A DNA stretch of 64,000 nucleotides. Origin: Polytrichum commune (taxonomy: Eukaryota; Streptophyta; Polytrichopsida; Polytrichales; Polytrichaceae). A model generated the notes under the pieces. The model searched no databases and was not told the origin of the DNA. It was given only the letters and a program-made list of their open reading frames with translations. The translations under genes and the position numbers were made by a program. Positions 1 to 10,961 of the stretch are shown one piece after another (positions within the stretch are counted from its first letter, which is position 1; every line of letters starts with the position of its first letter). The stretch is from the NCBI GenBank assembly GCA_950295325.1, contig OX485806.1, forward strand, positions 39,308,001 to 39,372,000. The letters are read 5' to 3'.

Positions 1-2950
1 GTTCACCCAAGGGATTAATACTGCCTAAGAAATCCTTGCTGGACCCCCCCCCCATTACAGTTCGGTGGTTCCCTACGCCCTGGCCAGATACGAGCTTCTG
101 CCCTGGAATCTCCTTGGACCCCCTCCTCGGCAGCTGGCCTCCCTTTCACCAATCCCCCTTAACTGTGTCATTTTCCCGTCTCTCTGCCGTCGCCTCTGGG
201 CGGTTGCTGCCCCCCTTATCTCCCCTGTTGTGTCAGCTGACTGACACCCAATCCTCCTGATGTCTCACTTCAACCTCTGCCCTCCTCCTTGCACCATCCC
301 CTATGTGTGAACGCCAAATCCAGCCGTCTGAGCACCGAATTCCTCCCACTCTACATTATGCAACCTCTTGACGGTCGCGCCCTCGATCCCCCAATTCCCT
401 TGTTTTAACCTAGTGCAATCGGACAACGTGCTGAATGAATTTTGCTCCCCCTCCTCACTGAATTCGATTTTCTGGAATGCCGCATTGCTCGTTACTAATT
501 CAGCTGAGTGAACTGTGTTACTCCCCTTTTTGCCTATCGCCTCCTTACCCCAATGCGGCCCTTTAGCTTGATGTTGATGGATCAATATTGACCCAGGCCA
601 GATCTGGCCTCTCCTTCTTCCTTCTCCTGATTCGGACCTCAGTCAATGCTGCTCTTCCGCGCACCTTAATTCCCTCTTACTCTCGGCCGCATGTGAGACC
701 TAAACCTTCACCCTTATGCGTCGTAGTCCGGGTGAAGGCACAAGGTCCACATGAACTACCATAACCCACTCAACCGTAGGCAATTTAGTCACAAACCCTT
801 TTTATTTATTTTCTTTTATATTAAACCAAGATCATGAGCATTTAGTAATGCTCTCAACCCTTACAAGTGTTAATAAACACTGTGCTCGCGTTGCTACATA
901 ACCCACATTAATAAAATCATACGAGAAATCCTAATAAACTGCTATTAAGTACCCTACTGCCCGGTGTTCTCCAGAGTGCCTCCTCCTCACATTTTCGGCT
1001 TCAGTTCCACCAATGCTCCCTGAACTGGGCCCCAGCCTCATATGCCCTGGCCCATCCGAGGTGGCAGCCACATGGCCGTGGCTGCCCGCCTGGACTTGCC
1101 CCTCCCGGCTCTGGCAGCTGCCTTCCCAGTCTCAGTACTGATCTAGCTCTTCTCGGGATTCCCCCAATCCTCAACTCTCGTTAGTTTCCTTCGGCAGAGG
1201 GGAGGTCGGATTCCTCTCCCTTCCCACACTGCTTCAACACCCGAGGCAGCAACCCTGTAATCACTCCGACCAAAATTCGATCCAGTATTTTGAATCCATC
1301 AAAATCCAATCGGTGATTCATACGGCGTTTTCGCCATTGTCGACCCACCTAGACATCCATCCAGCTTCCATGTTTGCCTTGCCACCCAGTGAACTGAGCA
1401 TTCACCTCTATCGGTGTATTTGCTGCCCTCAGCCACCGCTTAGCTTTGCTCCCTCCTCTGGTCTTCTCCTTCTCCCCCCTTGGCTCGTCAATGCTTGGCG
1501 CATCCACGGTTCGGCCACAGATCTCCGTTGCCTAAGCCTCAATTTCCACTGTCCGATACACAATGTGTGCTCTCCCAGGCGTCGCCTCGCTAATGACTAG
1601 CTTACTAGTTCAATAATACTTTCCCCCCGCCCTGATGGCTTGCTCACCCTTACTGGTTCGATGCCCAGCCTGGTACATTTCCCAGCACCGCAACCTGTAG
1701 TATTTTGAGGCTGGTCCTGGGTCCAGCATTTAGCCGCCGCCTGCCTCCTTCGACCTTTGCTGAGAGAGAGAGAAATGAGAGTGCAAGCCGAGCATCCAGA
1801 TACCCCCCCTGCCGGAAATCCAACAAGATAACGGTATGGTCCCCATGCCACCTTGCCTTAACCCTTGAATGAGCACCTACTTGGCCTAATCAAAACACTT
1901 AAGTTCCAGCCTTTTAAGGCTTCCACTTGAGGTCAATCGCTCCCTTCCTAAGCACCATCTATAATCTAATGCTAATTGGTTCCACTAAATGTCTCGAGCC
2001 CAAGATAACCACTAATCCCCTTACACCTAATTCAAATCAAAACGTAAAACTTAAACTATGTTTATGGTTTTTGTTGTTTCAATTCAATTTCAAATCCTAA
2101 GTATTAATGACTTCTACTCCTAACACCCATGTGGGCACACTAATTTGGGCTCACAAATTGCAAACAACATAACTAACTATGAACCCAACCCAACTAACTT
2201 CTACTTAACTCTAACCACACATCACTCTTTTTACCTTTTCGCTGGCTTGGGCATTACCCGTAGCCATGATTTCATTAACTTGAAGAACTAAAACACCCGT
2301 GAGCAAGCACCTAATCTTGCACTTCTCATCAAAAACCTAATTCAACTCCAAACCCTAACAACACTCTATTTATCTTTTCTGTTTAGTTTGACACCTTTCC
2401 AAAGTCAAGGTTTTAATGAATTTAAAAGTTAAAATCATATGTGAGTACAACCTTGGGCTCACACCTCTTCAAAAGGTCGGATGGTGTAAGTTCGAGTACC
2501 CCTCGCACCCCTTACCCAGTCCTAACAGCGGCTATCCCACATAGAAGTTATACAGGCAAACGGAACAGCGAGGCTTCACCTCGCACTACACCACAGAAGT
2601 GGTCAACCCAATCCTGTAGTCGGAACCGATCCGGACCGTTCCCTCTCGTTATGTCCTGACTTCCTAACCCTCTTATTCTCTATGATACTTTAACACTCTC
2701 CGGACTGTTCATGCACAAATACACCAGGGCTATAGAGAATCAGAGTTTTATTGACTTAGAAAGCGCAAAACAACACAAAGGGGGAAAAAGACCCCTTCTC
2801 CAACTTCGAAGCCTCCTAAGTAGTGGCTCCTATCCCTAAGTGAAGTGGCGGCGCCGTTGCCCGCATTGGAAAATCCCTAACTTAGACAGTGCCCCGGAAA
2901 GTGCCTTTGCGGAATTTCCGGATCTCAGATTCTACTTTTGCGCTAACACA
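1..2950. other. C-rich region with no recognised gene
   Basis: This stretch is richer in C and pyrimidines on the plus strand than the rest of the window. It alternates with AT-rich parts (about 780-960 and 1850-2440). Short open frames exist on both strands, but none shows a domain I recognise. The position next to retroelement sequence, and segments resembling LTR or untranslated leader DNA (for example an AATAAA-like run on the minus strand near 2740), suggest worn LTR-retrotransposon DNA. That is inference; no terminal repeats or primer-binding site were found. Confidence 0.35.
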
Positions 2951-3134
2951 AAATTTGAACTGCCTCGTCCTAACAGGATCTCCTATTCCTGACTATTCCT
3001 GATTCAGCGTGGAATCAACTGGCTTCTCCTCATGGTGGGAGCATATGATTATTGATGCACCAATGGGGTTGCAGTCACTGGATGACAAGCAAGATCATCA
3101 TGAGGGCCAACCCCCTCTCAGTGTCATCGGATAG

Positions 3135-3335
3135 ACTGAGATTCTTGATGAAGTCGAGTCTCGATCTTTGTCAACCAGAGGTAAAAAGTATTATGTTGTT
3201 CGTCGAGGGCACCAAATTGGAATCTTTTGTCCTTGGGCCAATTGTCAACGAGCCGTGAGTGGATACAAAAATGCCGAGTACAGGGGCTTCAAGACTCGAC
3301 ATGAGGTTGAGTTCTACTATCAAGCCAAATCCTAG
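3135..3335 (+). pseudogene. RNase H1 N-terminal (hybrid-binding, viroplasmin-like) domain fragment
   Basis: The frame opens after an in-frame TAG at 3132 and closes with TAG at 3333-3335. From about 3183 it carries the pattern of the RNase H1 N-terminal domain: KKYYVVRRG, then GIF-PW--C, then VSGYKNAEY-GFKTR. In RNase H1 this small domain binds RNA/DNA hybrids; related copies occur in caulimovirus viroplasmin proteins and in some plant retroelements. There is no ATG that fits, no catalytic RNase H domain follows, and the frame stops soon after the domain, so this is probably a broken fragment. It lies directly beside the copia remnant but on the opposite strand, so it most likely belongs to another element. 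The domain call is fairly firm; the parent element is unknown. Confidence 0.6.
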
Positions 3336-3349
3336 TTTCAACAAGGACA

Positions 3350-3754
3350 CTAATTACTTATTCTTTTGAGGTTCCTAGTTTCCTCTTCTAATTTGATGCA
3401 GAGCTTGTCCCGCCATCTCTCGAACTTGATTCTACTTAGAGCTTTAGTAAGGATGTCTGCAAGTTGATCGACAGTGGGAGTAAACTTTACCTCAATTGTG
3501 TTGTCTTCACTTTTCTGCCTCATGAAGTGCCAATTTACTTCAATGTGCCTGGTCTTATCGTGGAACATGGGATTTTTCGAGATCCTTATGCTGCTTTGAT
3601 TGTCACACCAGATCGTTGTTGGTGTTTCGTCCCGAAATCCAAGTTCACTGATAAGTCTCCTCAGCCATGTTGCTTCGCACGTTGTCTTGGCCAGGGCTCT
3701 ATACTCGGATTCGCACGATGATCTAGAGTTGGGAATTCTGTTTTTGAGTACCAT
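3350..3754 (-). pseudogene. Copia RNase H domain
   Basis: This frame carries the copia-type RNase H end of the polyprotein: SSCESEYRALA, WLRRLISELG, the WCDNQSSIRIS segment with its catalytic-type Asp, NPMFHDKTRHIEVNWHF, and QLADILTKAL near the C-terminus. In a working element it would degrade the RNA strand of RNA/DNA hybrids during reverse transcription. It ends with a normal stop at 3350. It overlaps the preceding RT-side frame in a different reading frame, so a frameshift separates them. Recognition is firm; function is lost. Confidence 0.88.
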
Positions 3755-5116
3755 GAGATTGGGGTTTGACCCATCATGAAGAGGTAAGCTCTTGTGGAGA
3801 TCCTTTCATTAAGGTCACCTCCATAATGTGCATACGAAAATCCCGAGAGTCTGAAATCCTCCCCTTTTGGAGACCAAAGGCCAAACGAGGGATATCGTCG
3901 GAGATATTGGAGAACTGAGAAAGCAGCTTCCATGTGAGCTTCTTCCGGTTGGTGCATGTAGCGGCTAAGGAGTGTCACTGAAAACCCGAATTCCCATCGC
4001 GTTTTCGTTAGATAGTTCAATTGGCCAATGATGTATTGAAATGCAAGAGGATCCACGCGAGCTGTGCATGTGTCTTTCCTGAGCTTCACCAAGTCGGGGA
4101 CTGGGATGAATTTGGGGACAGACGCGAGCATTTCATGCTCGGTGAGCAATGACATGACATAGTCGGTCTGGTGCATAAGGATTCCACTAGTGGTTTCCAA
4201 GACCTAAACCCTGAGGAATTTCTGGAGTAACGCCAAGTCAATCATGTCGTAGTTCCCTGTGAGTTGGCGCTTGAGGTGTGCTACTCCTAGAGTGTCTGAG
4301 CTGGTGAGGTAGATATCATCGACATAGGGAATTAGAATAAGGATGAGAGTTTGGGACTGGCGGTAGTAAATATTTGGATCAATAGTGTTTCTCTTGAGCC
4401 CCATGAGCAAAGATCACCGTCAATTCGGCGGTACCAGGTGCGGGGGCTTTGTTTGAGACCATATAGGGAACAGTGTAGTGTATAGACAAGTCTTTTGGTA
4501 CCACATTGGATGAAGCCTTGGGGTTGTACCATGTACATGAAATCCTTTAGAAGTCCATTCAAGAAGGTTGTAGTGACATCTAAGTGATGTATGAACGATC
4601 CAAAGTGGGTTGCAATTGCGGTCACAACTCGGATGGATTCCCACCGTACCATTGGAGCGAATGTCTCCTGGAAATTGACGCCATGGACTTGCTGAACTCC
4701 CAGGCCACAATGCGAGCCTTGTAACGAACCGGTCCACCTGCCACACCAGGTTTGATCTTGTAGAGCCATCTAGCTGTGATTGGTCTTACCTCGAGCGGAG
4801 GTTTGACTAATGACCGTGTATGATTCTTCATGATGTTTGCGCATTTTGATTGCATGGCCTTAATCCATTGCGGGTCCTTGGATGATTGTTCGTATGTGAG
4901 TTGTTCACCTCCCTCTTCGAGAACTCCAACAAAAGACTTTGTCTGATCAGATCGAATGTAATCTTCATGAGATTTTGGGGGTTGCTTTAAGCGGCTGGAT
5001 CTTCGTACAGCAGGAGGATTTTGAGGTTGTGCAGGAAGCGTGGGTGCTTCTTGAGGGGGTGGTGGAGCCAATGGCTTGTCCCGGCGTTGATGTGTTATCA
5101 ATGGCGGTTGTGTCAT
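3661..5116 (-). pseudogene. Copia reverse transcriptase, split over several frames
   Basis: Pieces in successive frames rebuild the layout of a copia reverse transcriptase. At 4622-5116 there is a proline-rich linker ending in RRSSRLKQPP, then DPQWIKAMQ and VRYKARIVA. At 4332-4769 there is NFQETFAPMVRWESIR, HHLDVTTTFLNG and SLYGLKQSPRTWY. At 4204-4410 there is the catalytic box PYVDDIYLT. At 3661-4200 there is the RT-RNase H connection, including YIIGQLNYL and LLSRYMHQP. The active-site aspartates are visible, but at least three frame changes and stops break the protein. The reading is based on family-typical motifs, not on an alignment. Confidence 0.9.
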
Positions 5117-5127
5117 GGGAGGTTGCC

Positions 5128-5643
5128 CTAAGATGGGGCCGTCTCGCTTGGAGAGACGACATCTTCAACAACCGGTGGTTGTGGTAGCATGTCAATGGTC
5201 GGTTGTGTCTCTGGAATGTTGACTAGCAGTTGAGATGGCGCCAAGGTCGGTACTCCAAAGCTGTAAGGTCTAGAGAGTTCCGATGTGATATGTGATGTCG
5301 AGTTGAGGTTTGTCGTCGGAGATGCCTCAAAGAATCTAACATCTTTGGATATATTCACACGGCAAAGTGATGGGTCGTAGCACCAGAATCCCTTGGTCCT
5401 AGAATCTGAGCTTCAGTAGAATGGACGAACATCTAATTCTCCATTCCCAGGATTCATGCCAAAAACATATACAGGGGAACCAAATATTCCGAGATTAGAT
5501 ACATTCGGCTTTCGGCATGTAAAGACCTCTAGTGGAGTCTTACCCGGACGCACCTTTGTCGATCGGAGATTTAGGATCATGCATCTCGTCCCTTGATCAT
5601 CTCCTCCTCTGTGAGTTGTAGGCTTGGTGGTGTAGTGCACCAA
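5128..5643 (-). pseudogene. C-terminal part of copia integrase
   Basis: The minus strand at 5413-5643 reads GKTPLEVFTCRKPNVSNLGIFG, cut here into recognisable parts: GKTPLEVF, KPNVSNL and IFGSPVYVF, which follow the copia integrase core. After a break it continues with WCYDPS and VNISKDVRFFE (5128-5400), the usual end of copia integrase. The zinc-binding and DDE catalytic portions are absent. The junction with gag sequence near 5580 marks an internal deletion. Confidence 0.8.
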
Positions 5644-5870
5644 GTAAACAAACTATCTCGCTTGAGGATGTTCATCATTTGATAAGCCCACAGGCTATAG
5701 TTCACCATACCAGCCAAGTGGTAGGATTCCAGAAGTACAATTTCCCCGGTTCTAACAAAATGTGTTTTCTGCATCGAGTTGGTGGCTGTGAGTCCTGTGG
5801 AACTAATATGATGACCTCTACCTTTCCCTCGCTGGATATTGCTTGTGACTTCCGAATCTGACTCATCCAT
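5577..5870 (-). pseudogene. Copia gag, N-terminal fragment
   Basis: The frame contains NYSLWAYQMMNILKRDSLF, a typical start of plant copia gag proteins (Y-x-W-x-x-x-M-x-x-x-L). It continues through a TEEE segment and stops at 5577, where integrase-end sequence begins in another frame. A working gag would go on to a CCHC zinc knuckle; that is missing. The first ATG near 5868 lies about 65 bases from the primer-binding site, which fits the 5' end of an element. Confidence 0.72.
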
Positions 5871-5933
5871 GGTGTATTTCCTATCACTTTGTAACGACTA
5901 CTGTGCGAAGAGACTTATGATCCTCTGAGGATT

Positions 5934-5945
5934 GCTTTGATACCA
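5934..5945 (-). other. Retrotransposon primer-binding site
   Basis: The minus strand reads TGGTATCAAAGC, one base different from TGGTATCAGAGC, the initiator-methionine tRNA complement used by most plant copia elements. It lies directly after the CA end of the predicted 5' LTR. Confidence 0.85.
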
Positions 5946-6608
5946 TGTCCAAAGCTACACTATAATAGAGGTGCCGCGCACATGAGCAACCATCAGCCGC
6001 TCCGCCTAGTGGACGCGATGAATCTCATCCAGCTTCGCCAACGAGGGTGGCGAAGAGGACCATCCGTATGAGTCCAAATTCCACGGGTTCGCTGCCCTCC
6101 GTCAATTAATACCCTACCAAGTTTCTTACTGCGAAACACCCTTTTTCTCCTTTCTCTCTCACACTCATAGACACATATGGAGGTAAAAAAAATTTGGGAA
6201 GAGTGAGTGTTGGAAGCGGGCGGAGGCGGAGGTTGGGGCATAGGGCGCTCTCCGCTTGCCTAGCGTGTGAGCCTCTCTGTGTACCCCCGGCCGGCCAATC
6301 GTGGGGGCCATGTGGACCTCTGTCAAGAGGCTGGCGGGGCGGATCGGCGCCATGTGCGCCTACCTAGAATGAGGAATCCTAGTTGTTCAAGGAAGAGAGG
6401 ATGAGTGTCGGTTTAAATACCCCTGAAGATGAGTGAGGGGAGACGAACCCGAGTTGTTGGACGGAATAGTGACAATTGTGGATGAAACCCTAATGGTGTG
6501 CAAGCACAAGTTGCTAACAATTATTTTGTGATTTTTTGGGAAGCTTTGCAATTTGAGGCAACGGTGCCACAACTATGCACCTTTCATGTGGATTTACACT
6601 CACCAACA
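5946..6608 (-). repeat. Probable 5' LTR of the copia element
   Basis: On the minus strand the segment ends in TTTGGACA next to the primer-binding site and can be traced back to TGTTGGTGAG at 6608, giving TG...CA ends and about 663 bp. A TATA-like GTATTTAAAC lies near the middle. With no second LTR to compare, the outer edge is only the most likely choice. Confidence 0.5.
6411..6420 (-). promoter_or_regulatory. TATA-like box in the copia LTR
   Basis: The minus strand reads GTATTTAAAC within the predicted LTR, a reasonable place for the U3 promoter of a copia element. Activity is not implied, because the element is broken. Confidence 0.35.
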
Positions 6609-9600
6609 CATGTCTAACAAACAATTCCAACGGTAGATGTTTGGGATATGTTGTGTTTGAGTGTCATGCAAATTTTTAGATCACTTGGGAATCATTTGCA
6701 CATAGGGATCAACAAAAAAACTTATTTAGGATATGTTGCCCCTAAATTGCGGAGGTGACAAATGTTGAATTTTGGTTCATGGACCGATTCCACTATAAAC
6801 TAGTTGAGAGCACCCTCCCATATTTGAATTAATCCAAAAAATAACTACCTCTTTTGAATCAAATTTAGCCACATGGCATGACATAGCACACATGAACAAG
6901 AACAAAAGGAATGGTTGAAATAGTCAAGAAACCATCCAATTGGTGTGAAAGGGGTCAGAGCGAACTGCTTACGCCCATGTTAGGAAATCTTGGATGAATC
7001 CAGTGCCATTAGAATGGGTCAAAATTCACGGTTAATTTGACAAAATCTCAATCCGATATGATGAATTTTAGAGACCAAATAACGGACAACCTTCTTAAGT
7101 GATTCTACATGTAGGGGTGGAGAATGTGGTCAATTTGAGTAGGTATCAATGAGCAGTGACATTTAAGCTATCCCAACCAAACAATGAACCATTGTATTTT
7201 AAACCCCGAGAATATCCTAAAAATGGTTTGACAAGTTAGGAGAAAAATTGAACTATTTTATACTCAAAAGTAGGTGACATTTGAAAAAGGTTGATGTTTG
7301 AATTAGACATGTGATAATAAAATATTGGATCAACAAATCTTGGACAAATCCAATGTCATAATATAAATGGGGTCAACTTGGGTGACAAAATCTTAAGTTG
7401 TGATGGATAATCAAGAAGCTGATAATACGCAACCTTTGTAAGCAGATGGGCCCAAACACGGTAAAGTATGCACGAAAGCAAGTGTGTAGAAAGTAATTTC
7501 ATAATGAGTCGGGGTTGCCAATGGGCAATTGGCTATCCCAACTAATGAGTAATGATCTTCAGAATAGCACCAAGGAAATCGTGAGTCATTCTACACCAAT
7601 GTTCTTTTCTTTTCTTTCTTTTGGGTATCATGAATAATTTGGATGTGGGTTGCACATTTGTCATTGGTACACAATGAAGAATACCATATGGCATTTTGTT
7701 TATTCTATCCAAATTTTAGTTGATGATAGAATGCAATTTTTTCCTAGAAATTGCCCAAGGAAATTCAATATGCAAAAATTATAAAACCACGTGCGATAAA
7801 ATATAAGGTATATTATATTCTTCAGGGTTAAATTTTATTTCTAAAACTCAATAATATTATAGGTGTTGAATAAAAAATTCAAGAGTATTATAATACTTAT
7901 ATGTCTCTAAAATATGTAGGAATTTATAGATTATTGTCTATAATATACAACATCCTACATATAGAGTAAAGAATGTATAGATAGATAGATATCAAGTATG
8001 TTGACCTCTTGGTATAGCCTTTTCTAACTACCACATGTCTTACAATTTTATTTCAATGTCATTTCTATGTCTTAGTTTTGTATGTTACAATTAGAAGGGG
8101 GGTTGCTTTTTTGATGAGAGATAAAAATTATAAGAAATGTAGCCCCACAAATAATAACCTATAAAAACACTAATAAGTAAGACTTATAATAAACACTAAA
8201 AATTAGCTTATTATATAATTGAAGGGTAGCTTGAAATTTCAAAACTTAACTAAGTTCCTTCACTTATTAAAGAACCCTTGGTAATCGCAGGTGATTCCTC
8301 AAAATGTGTCGATATTCCATTGAACATCAAGTCAATTAATGCTCTCTTATTTTTGATCATGATGCACCATGTTTAGACATCTTAATAAGTCACATTTCTT
8401 GGGGTTGTCTCCTTTCACTAAATGCTCTCAGAGAGTCTCTCTCTCTCCGATTATGATATAGTTTGGTTTTTGGGTAATGAAATCAAATTTGTTTCACTTG
8501 TTTCAAAAAAGAAAGAAAATTAAAATTTTATTGATGAGTTCTTGCTACTTTATTTTGAGCAATGTTTTGGGTGGAAGATCGAAGATCTAAGTTGTATAGA
8601 TGCCCTTTATAAACAATCAAAGACGTAAGGTCTTTCTTGAGCTATAGGATGCTAAAGATGTGTTGAAGGCATTTGGTCCCATGGCACAGCTCATGTCATG
8701 GTGATCATGCCCATCCTCACATTCATGCTCATGTAGTGCACTCCATGCATGGAAGAACATGCCCATTACTCGGTTGATGTAAATACAATAACAAAAGTCA
8801 ATGGTCAAACAAATTGTTTGGTTGATGTGTCTATTCTCAATTGGATACAAGGAGGCACATTATCACCCATAATAGATGACCATGCCATAGTGGCCAAACC
8901 ACTACAACCAATAATGAACACGTGGCACATGTTATACTGCAGCTTGGTAGGTTGGGCATTTACTACATCCCATGGCAAAGTTCTCACATCCAGTACCTAG
9001 ATAGATAGAAACTCTGGTCCCTTTTTAGCAAGGGGCCGGCGTGAATAAAGTGTTCGTTCGTAATGTCAATGACCCGATGCCCACCGGACAAGGGGACATT
9101 GGGGCAATACTACTCTCCCCTTTCGAGGATGGACACTATAGTGACACACTATACTAGTTCCTAGCTAGTCACTAGTGCCTTGAAGATACCGGACATGGTA
9201 TCCCCCCAAAGGGCTTTGAGGTACCCAAACACAACATCCAGTACCTAGTTCAAAACATACACATCACATCAACATTGAAGAAAGGCATCCTAGGATGTTA
9301 CTTGTTTTGCTATGAAACACATACTTTTCAATGGATGAACAATGTGGCATTTACTTTGCAGTTGATTTTGCAAATGGAGGATCCAAGCACCATTCGACTT
9401 GCCCTTAGTGAATGAAAGTCCACGTATCAAGCATTATAAGCAATTGTGACATGCCACTTGTAGTTCCACATTCTCATAATCACATGGTTTAGACAAGATC
9501 AATAATAGAGTACTCAAGAAGCTCCTTCTCATGCCCAAAAGGTGGAACATGATCTATATGGGTAGTACAAACAAATGAGCCTTTATGATTATAATGGGTT

Positions 9601-10400
9601 TTGAGATATGTTGACTCAGAAATGCGAAAAGAAATTGAGATGTGATTCAAACATCTTGCATCGAACGGTTTCCTTATCCATGTTGGGAACCTAATCCTAT
9701 GAGATAATCACAAATTGATTCAGATTGCTCTCGGCTACTCAAACTCAAATTTCAGGAATAGTTGCAACTACTTCTAAGTGAATGACCCACAATAGACATG
9801 AACCACAAAATGGAAAGCATCTTCTAGAATAAACCCACAATGGACATGAACCACACTACATTGTAGAAGATCCTACATATCTATTCAAGGATACTTAGTG
9901 TCCAGTACAGGATCATACACATTTACTAGAACATAGGTGCAAAATCATACAAACATCAAATGATTCTGGCTGTGATTCTCAAAGTTCGGGATCCGACTCC
10001 ACCCTGTAAGAAAGCACCTAGAACTGACAGGAGTAAATTGTAGCAAGTTTAGATGATTTGACCTTAAGTGTAATAGTTAAACCTCAAGTTTTCCAAAAAG
10101 TAGTCAGAATTGTGCATGCTAAGTGAAAAAATGACACTTGGTGCTATATGACAAGTCATGCCCACCACTCTAATTAAAATGCCATGCCAATTTTAATACC
10201 ACACTAAGATGTCCAGTGTACTAAAAAAGGATACAAGAACCACATTAACTTGGCATGGTACAAGGACAGATTACCCCAAAAACAGAAACTTGTAACTGGA
10301 AGTCAGAAAAGTGAGAAGCTGGTGTGAAAAAGATGAGATTTTCGCATTGATTATCAGGTCCCAAAACATTGTGTATTATGTACAGCTTTCCTTTCCGTTT
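6609..10400. other. Non-coding AT-rich region
   Basis: No convincing coding frame. It contains a diverged direct duplication (about 6980-7200 and 7340-7570, sharing the pattern AAATCTTGGA-AA-TCCA and GACAAAATCT), a short TAGA microsatellite near 7978-7991, and very AT-rich DNA at 7780-8260. Position 9000-10400 lies downstream of the RING gene; its lower-numbered limit as 3' UTR cannot be fixed. Confidence 0.6.
6980..7570 (+). repeat. Diverged direct duplication
   Basis: Two units, about 6980-7200 and 7340-7570, share ordered blocks: AAATCTTGGA, a T-C-CAATGTCAT-like block, GGGTCAA, GACAAAATCT, and later GCTATCCCAACYAA. Spacing is about 370 bp. They are old copies, with many substitutions. Confidence 0.5.
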
Positions 10401-10741
10401 GGTTTATGCACCTAATTCAGTGTTGCGAGCCTCTAAAGGTCAAGGATAGTGGTGACACGCTAAGGATGGTTTTGAATGCAGACTTAATTTTCAAATGCCA
10501 CGACTGCCACTGGATCCTAATTTTGATTTGATTGGATTTGATTTGATTTTCATTTTTGACCTACCTCATGGGTGGGCAGGCAGGCAGGCAGGGACAGGTG
10601 GAATGAAGAATGGTACAAGTGGCCCCAAAGTTGCAGCAACAGCAGATTGTGTTTGCAACCCAGCCACAGGATGAGAGTCGAGGCGACGTCGAAACGGGCG
10701 GTTTTTTTGGCACTAATCTTTCTTCTTTTGTTGCTTACGGT

Positions 10742-10961
10742 TCACTTGAGGTGTGTTTCGTAAGTATCATACAAGGCAAACACGGTCTCCGAGAGTAGAA
10801 GTGGCAGCTTGTCAATGTACGAGAAGAGGCGTTGCAAATTGTCGCGCGTAATTGTGTTGACATCTTCCACTTCACCCGAGTCGGTGAAAATCCATAAGTC
10901 GCACGAATCCACCCGCCGTAAACTGTCTCGGCAGTAAGGACATGATTGCGAACGGGCACGC
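10742..10961 (-). CDS. AIRP2-like: RING E3 ligase, coding exon 5 (end of RING and C-terminus)
   Basis: Acceptor GATGCAG|GCGTGC. Encodes RARSQSCPYCRDSLRRV with the last two RING cysteines, then DLWIFTDSGEVEDV and LFSYIDKLPLL, ending ETHLK and TGA at 10742-10744. The minus-strand 3' UTR must lie below 10742; I could not place a polyadenylation site with confidence. Confidence 0.95.

Larger units (their letters stand above)
3350..5933 (-). mobile_element. Degenerate Ty1/copia retrotransposon, internal region
   Basis: Read on the minus strand the region holds, in order, a gag N-terminal piece, the C-terminal end of integrase, reverse transcriptase and RNase H. Integrase before reverse transcriptase is the Ty1/copia order. 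Frames shift several times and stops interrupt the polyprotein. The gag piece is joined almost directly to the end of integrase near 5580, so the rest of gag, protease and the integrase catalytic core are deleted. A primer-binding site and a likely 5' LTR follow at higher coordinates. No 3' LTR or clear polypurine tract was found below 3350. The element cannot be autonomous. Confidence 0.9.

Noticed and set aside
2447-2520. tRNA- or SINE-like segment with a GTTCGAGTACC block
   Set aside because: The B-box match is imperfect, no fitting A box or cloverleaf was found, and there is no second copy.
3661-4410. Overlapping frames that could be read as separate small genes
   Set aside because: They are successive frames of one broken copia polyprotein.
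8617-8850. Minus-strand frame with a His/Cys-rich stretch (HEHECEDGHDHHD)
   Set aside because: Arises from a CAT/ATG-rich block; no splice partners, no full metal-binding pattern, and no family recognised.
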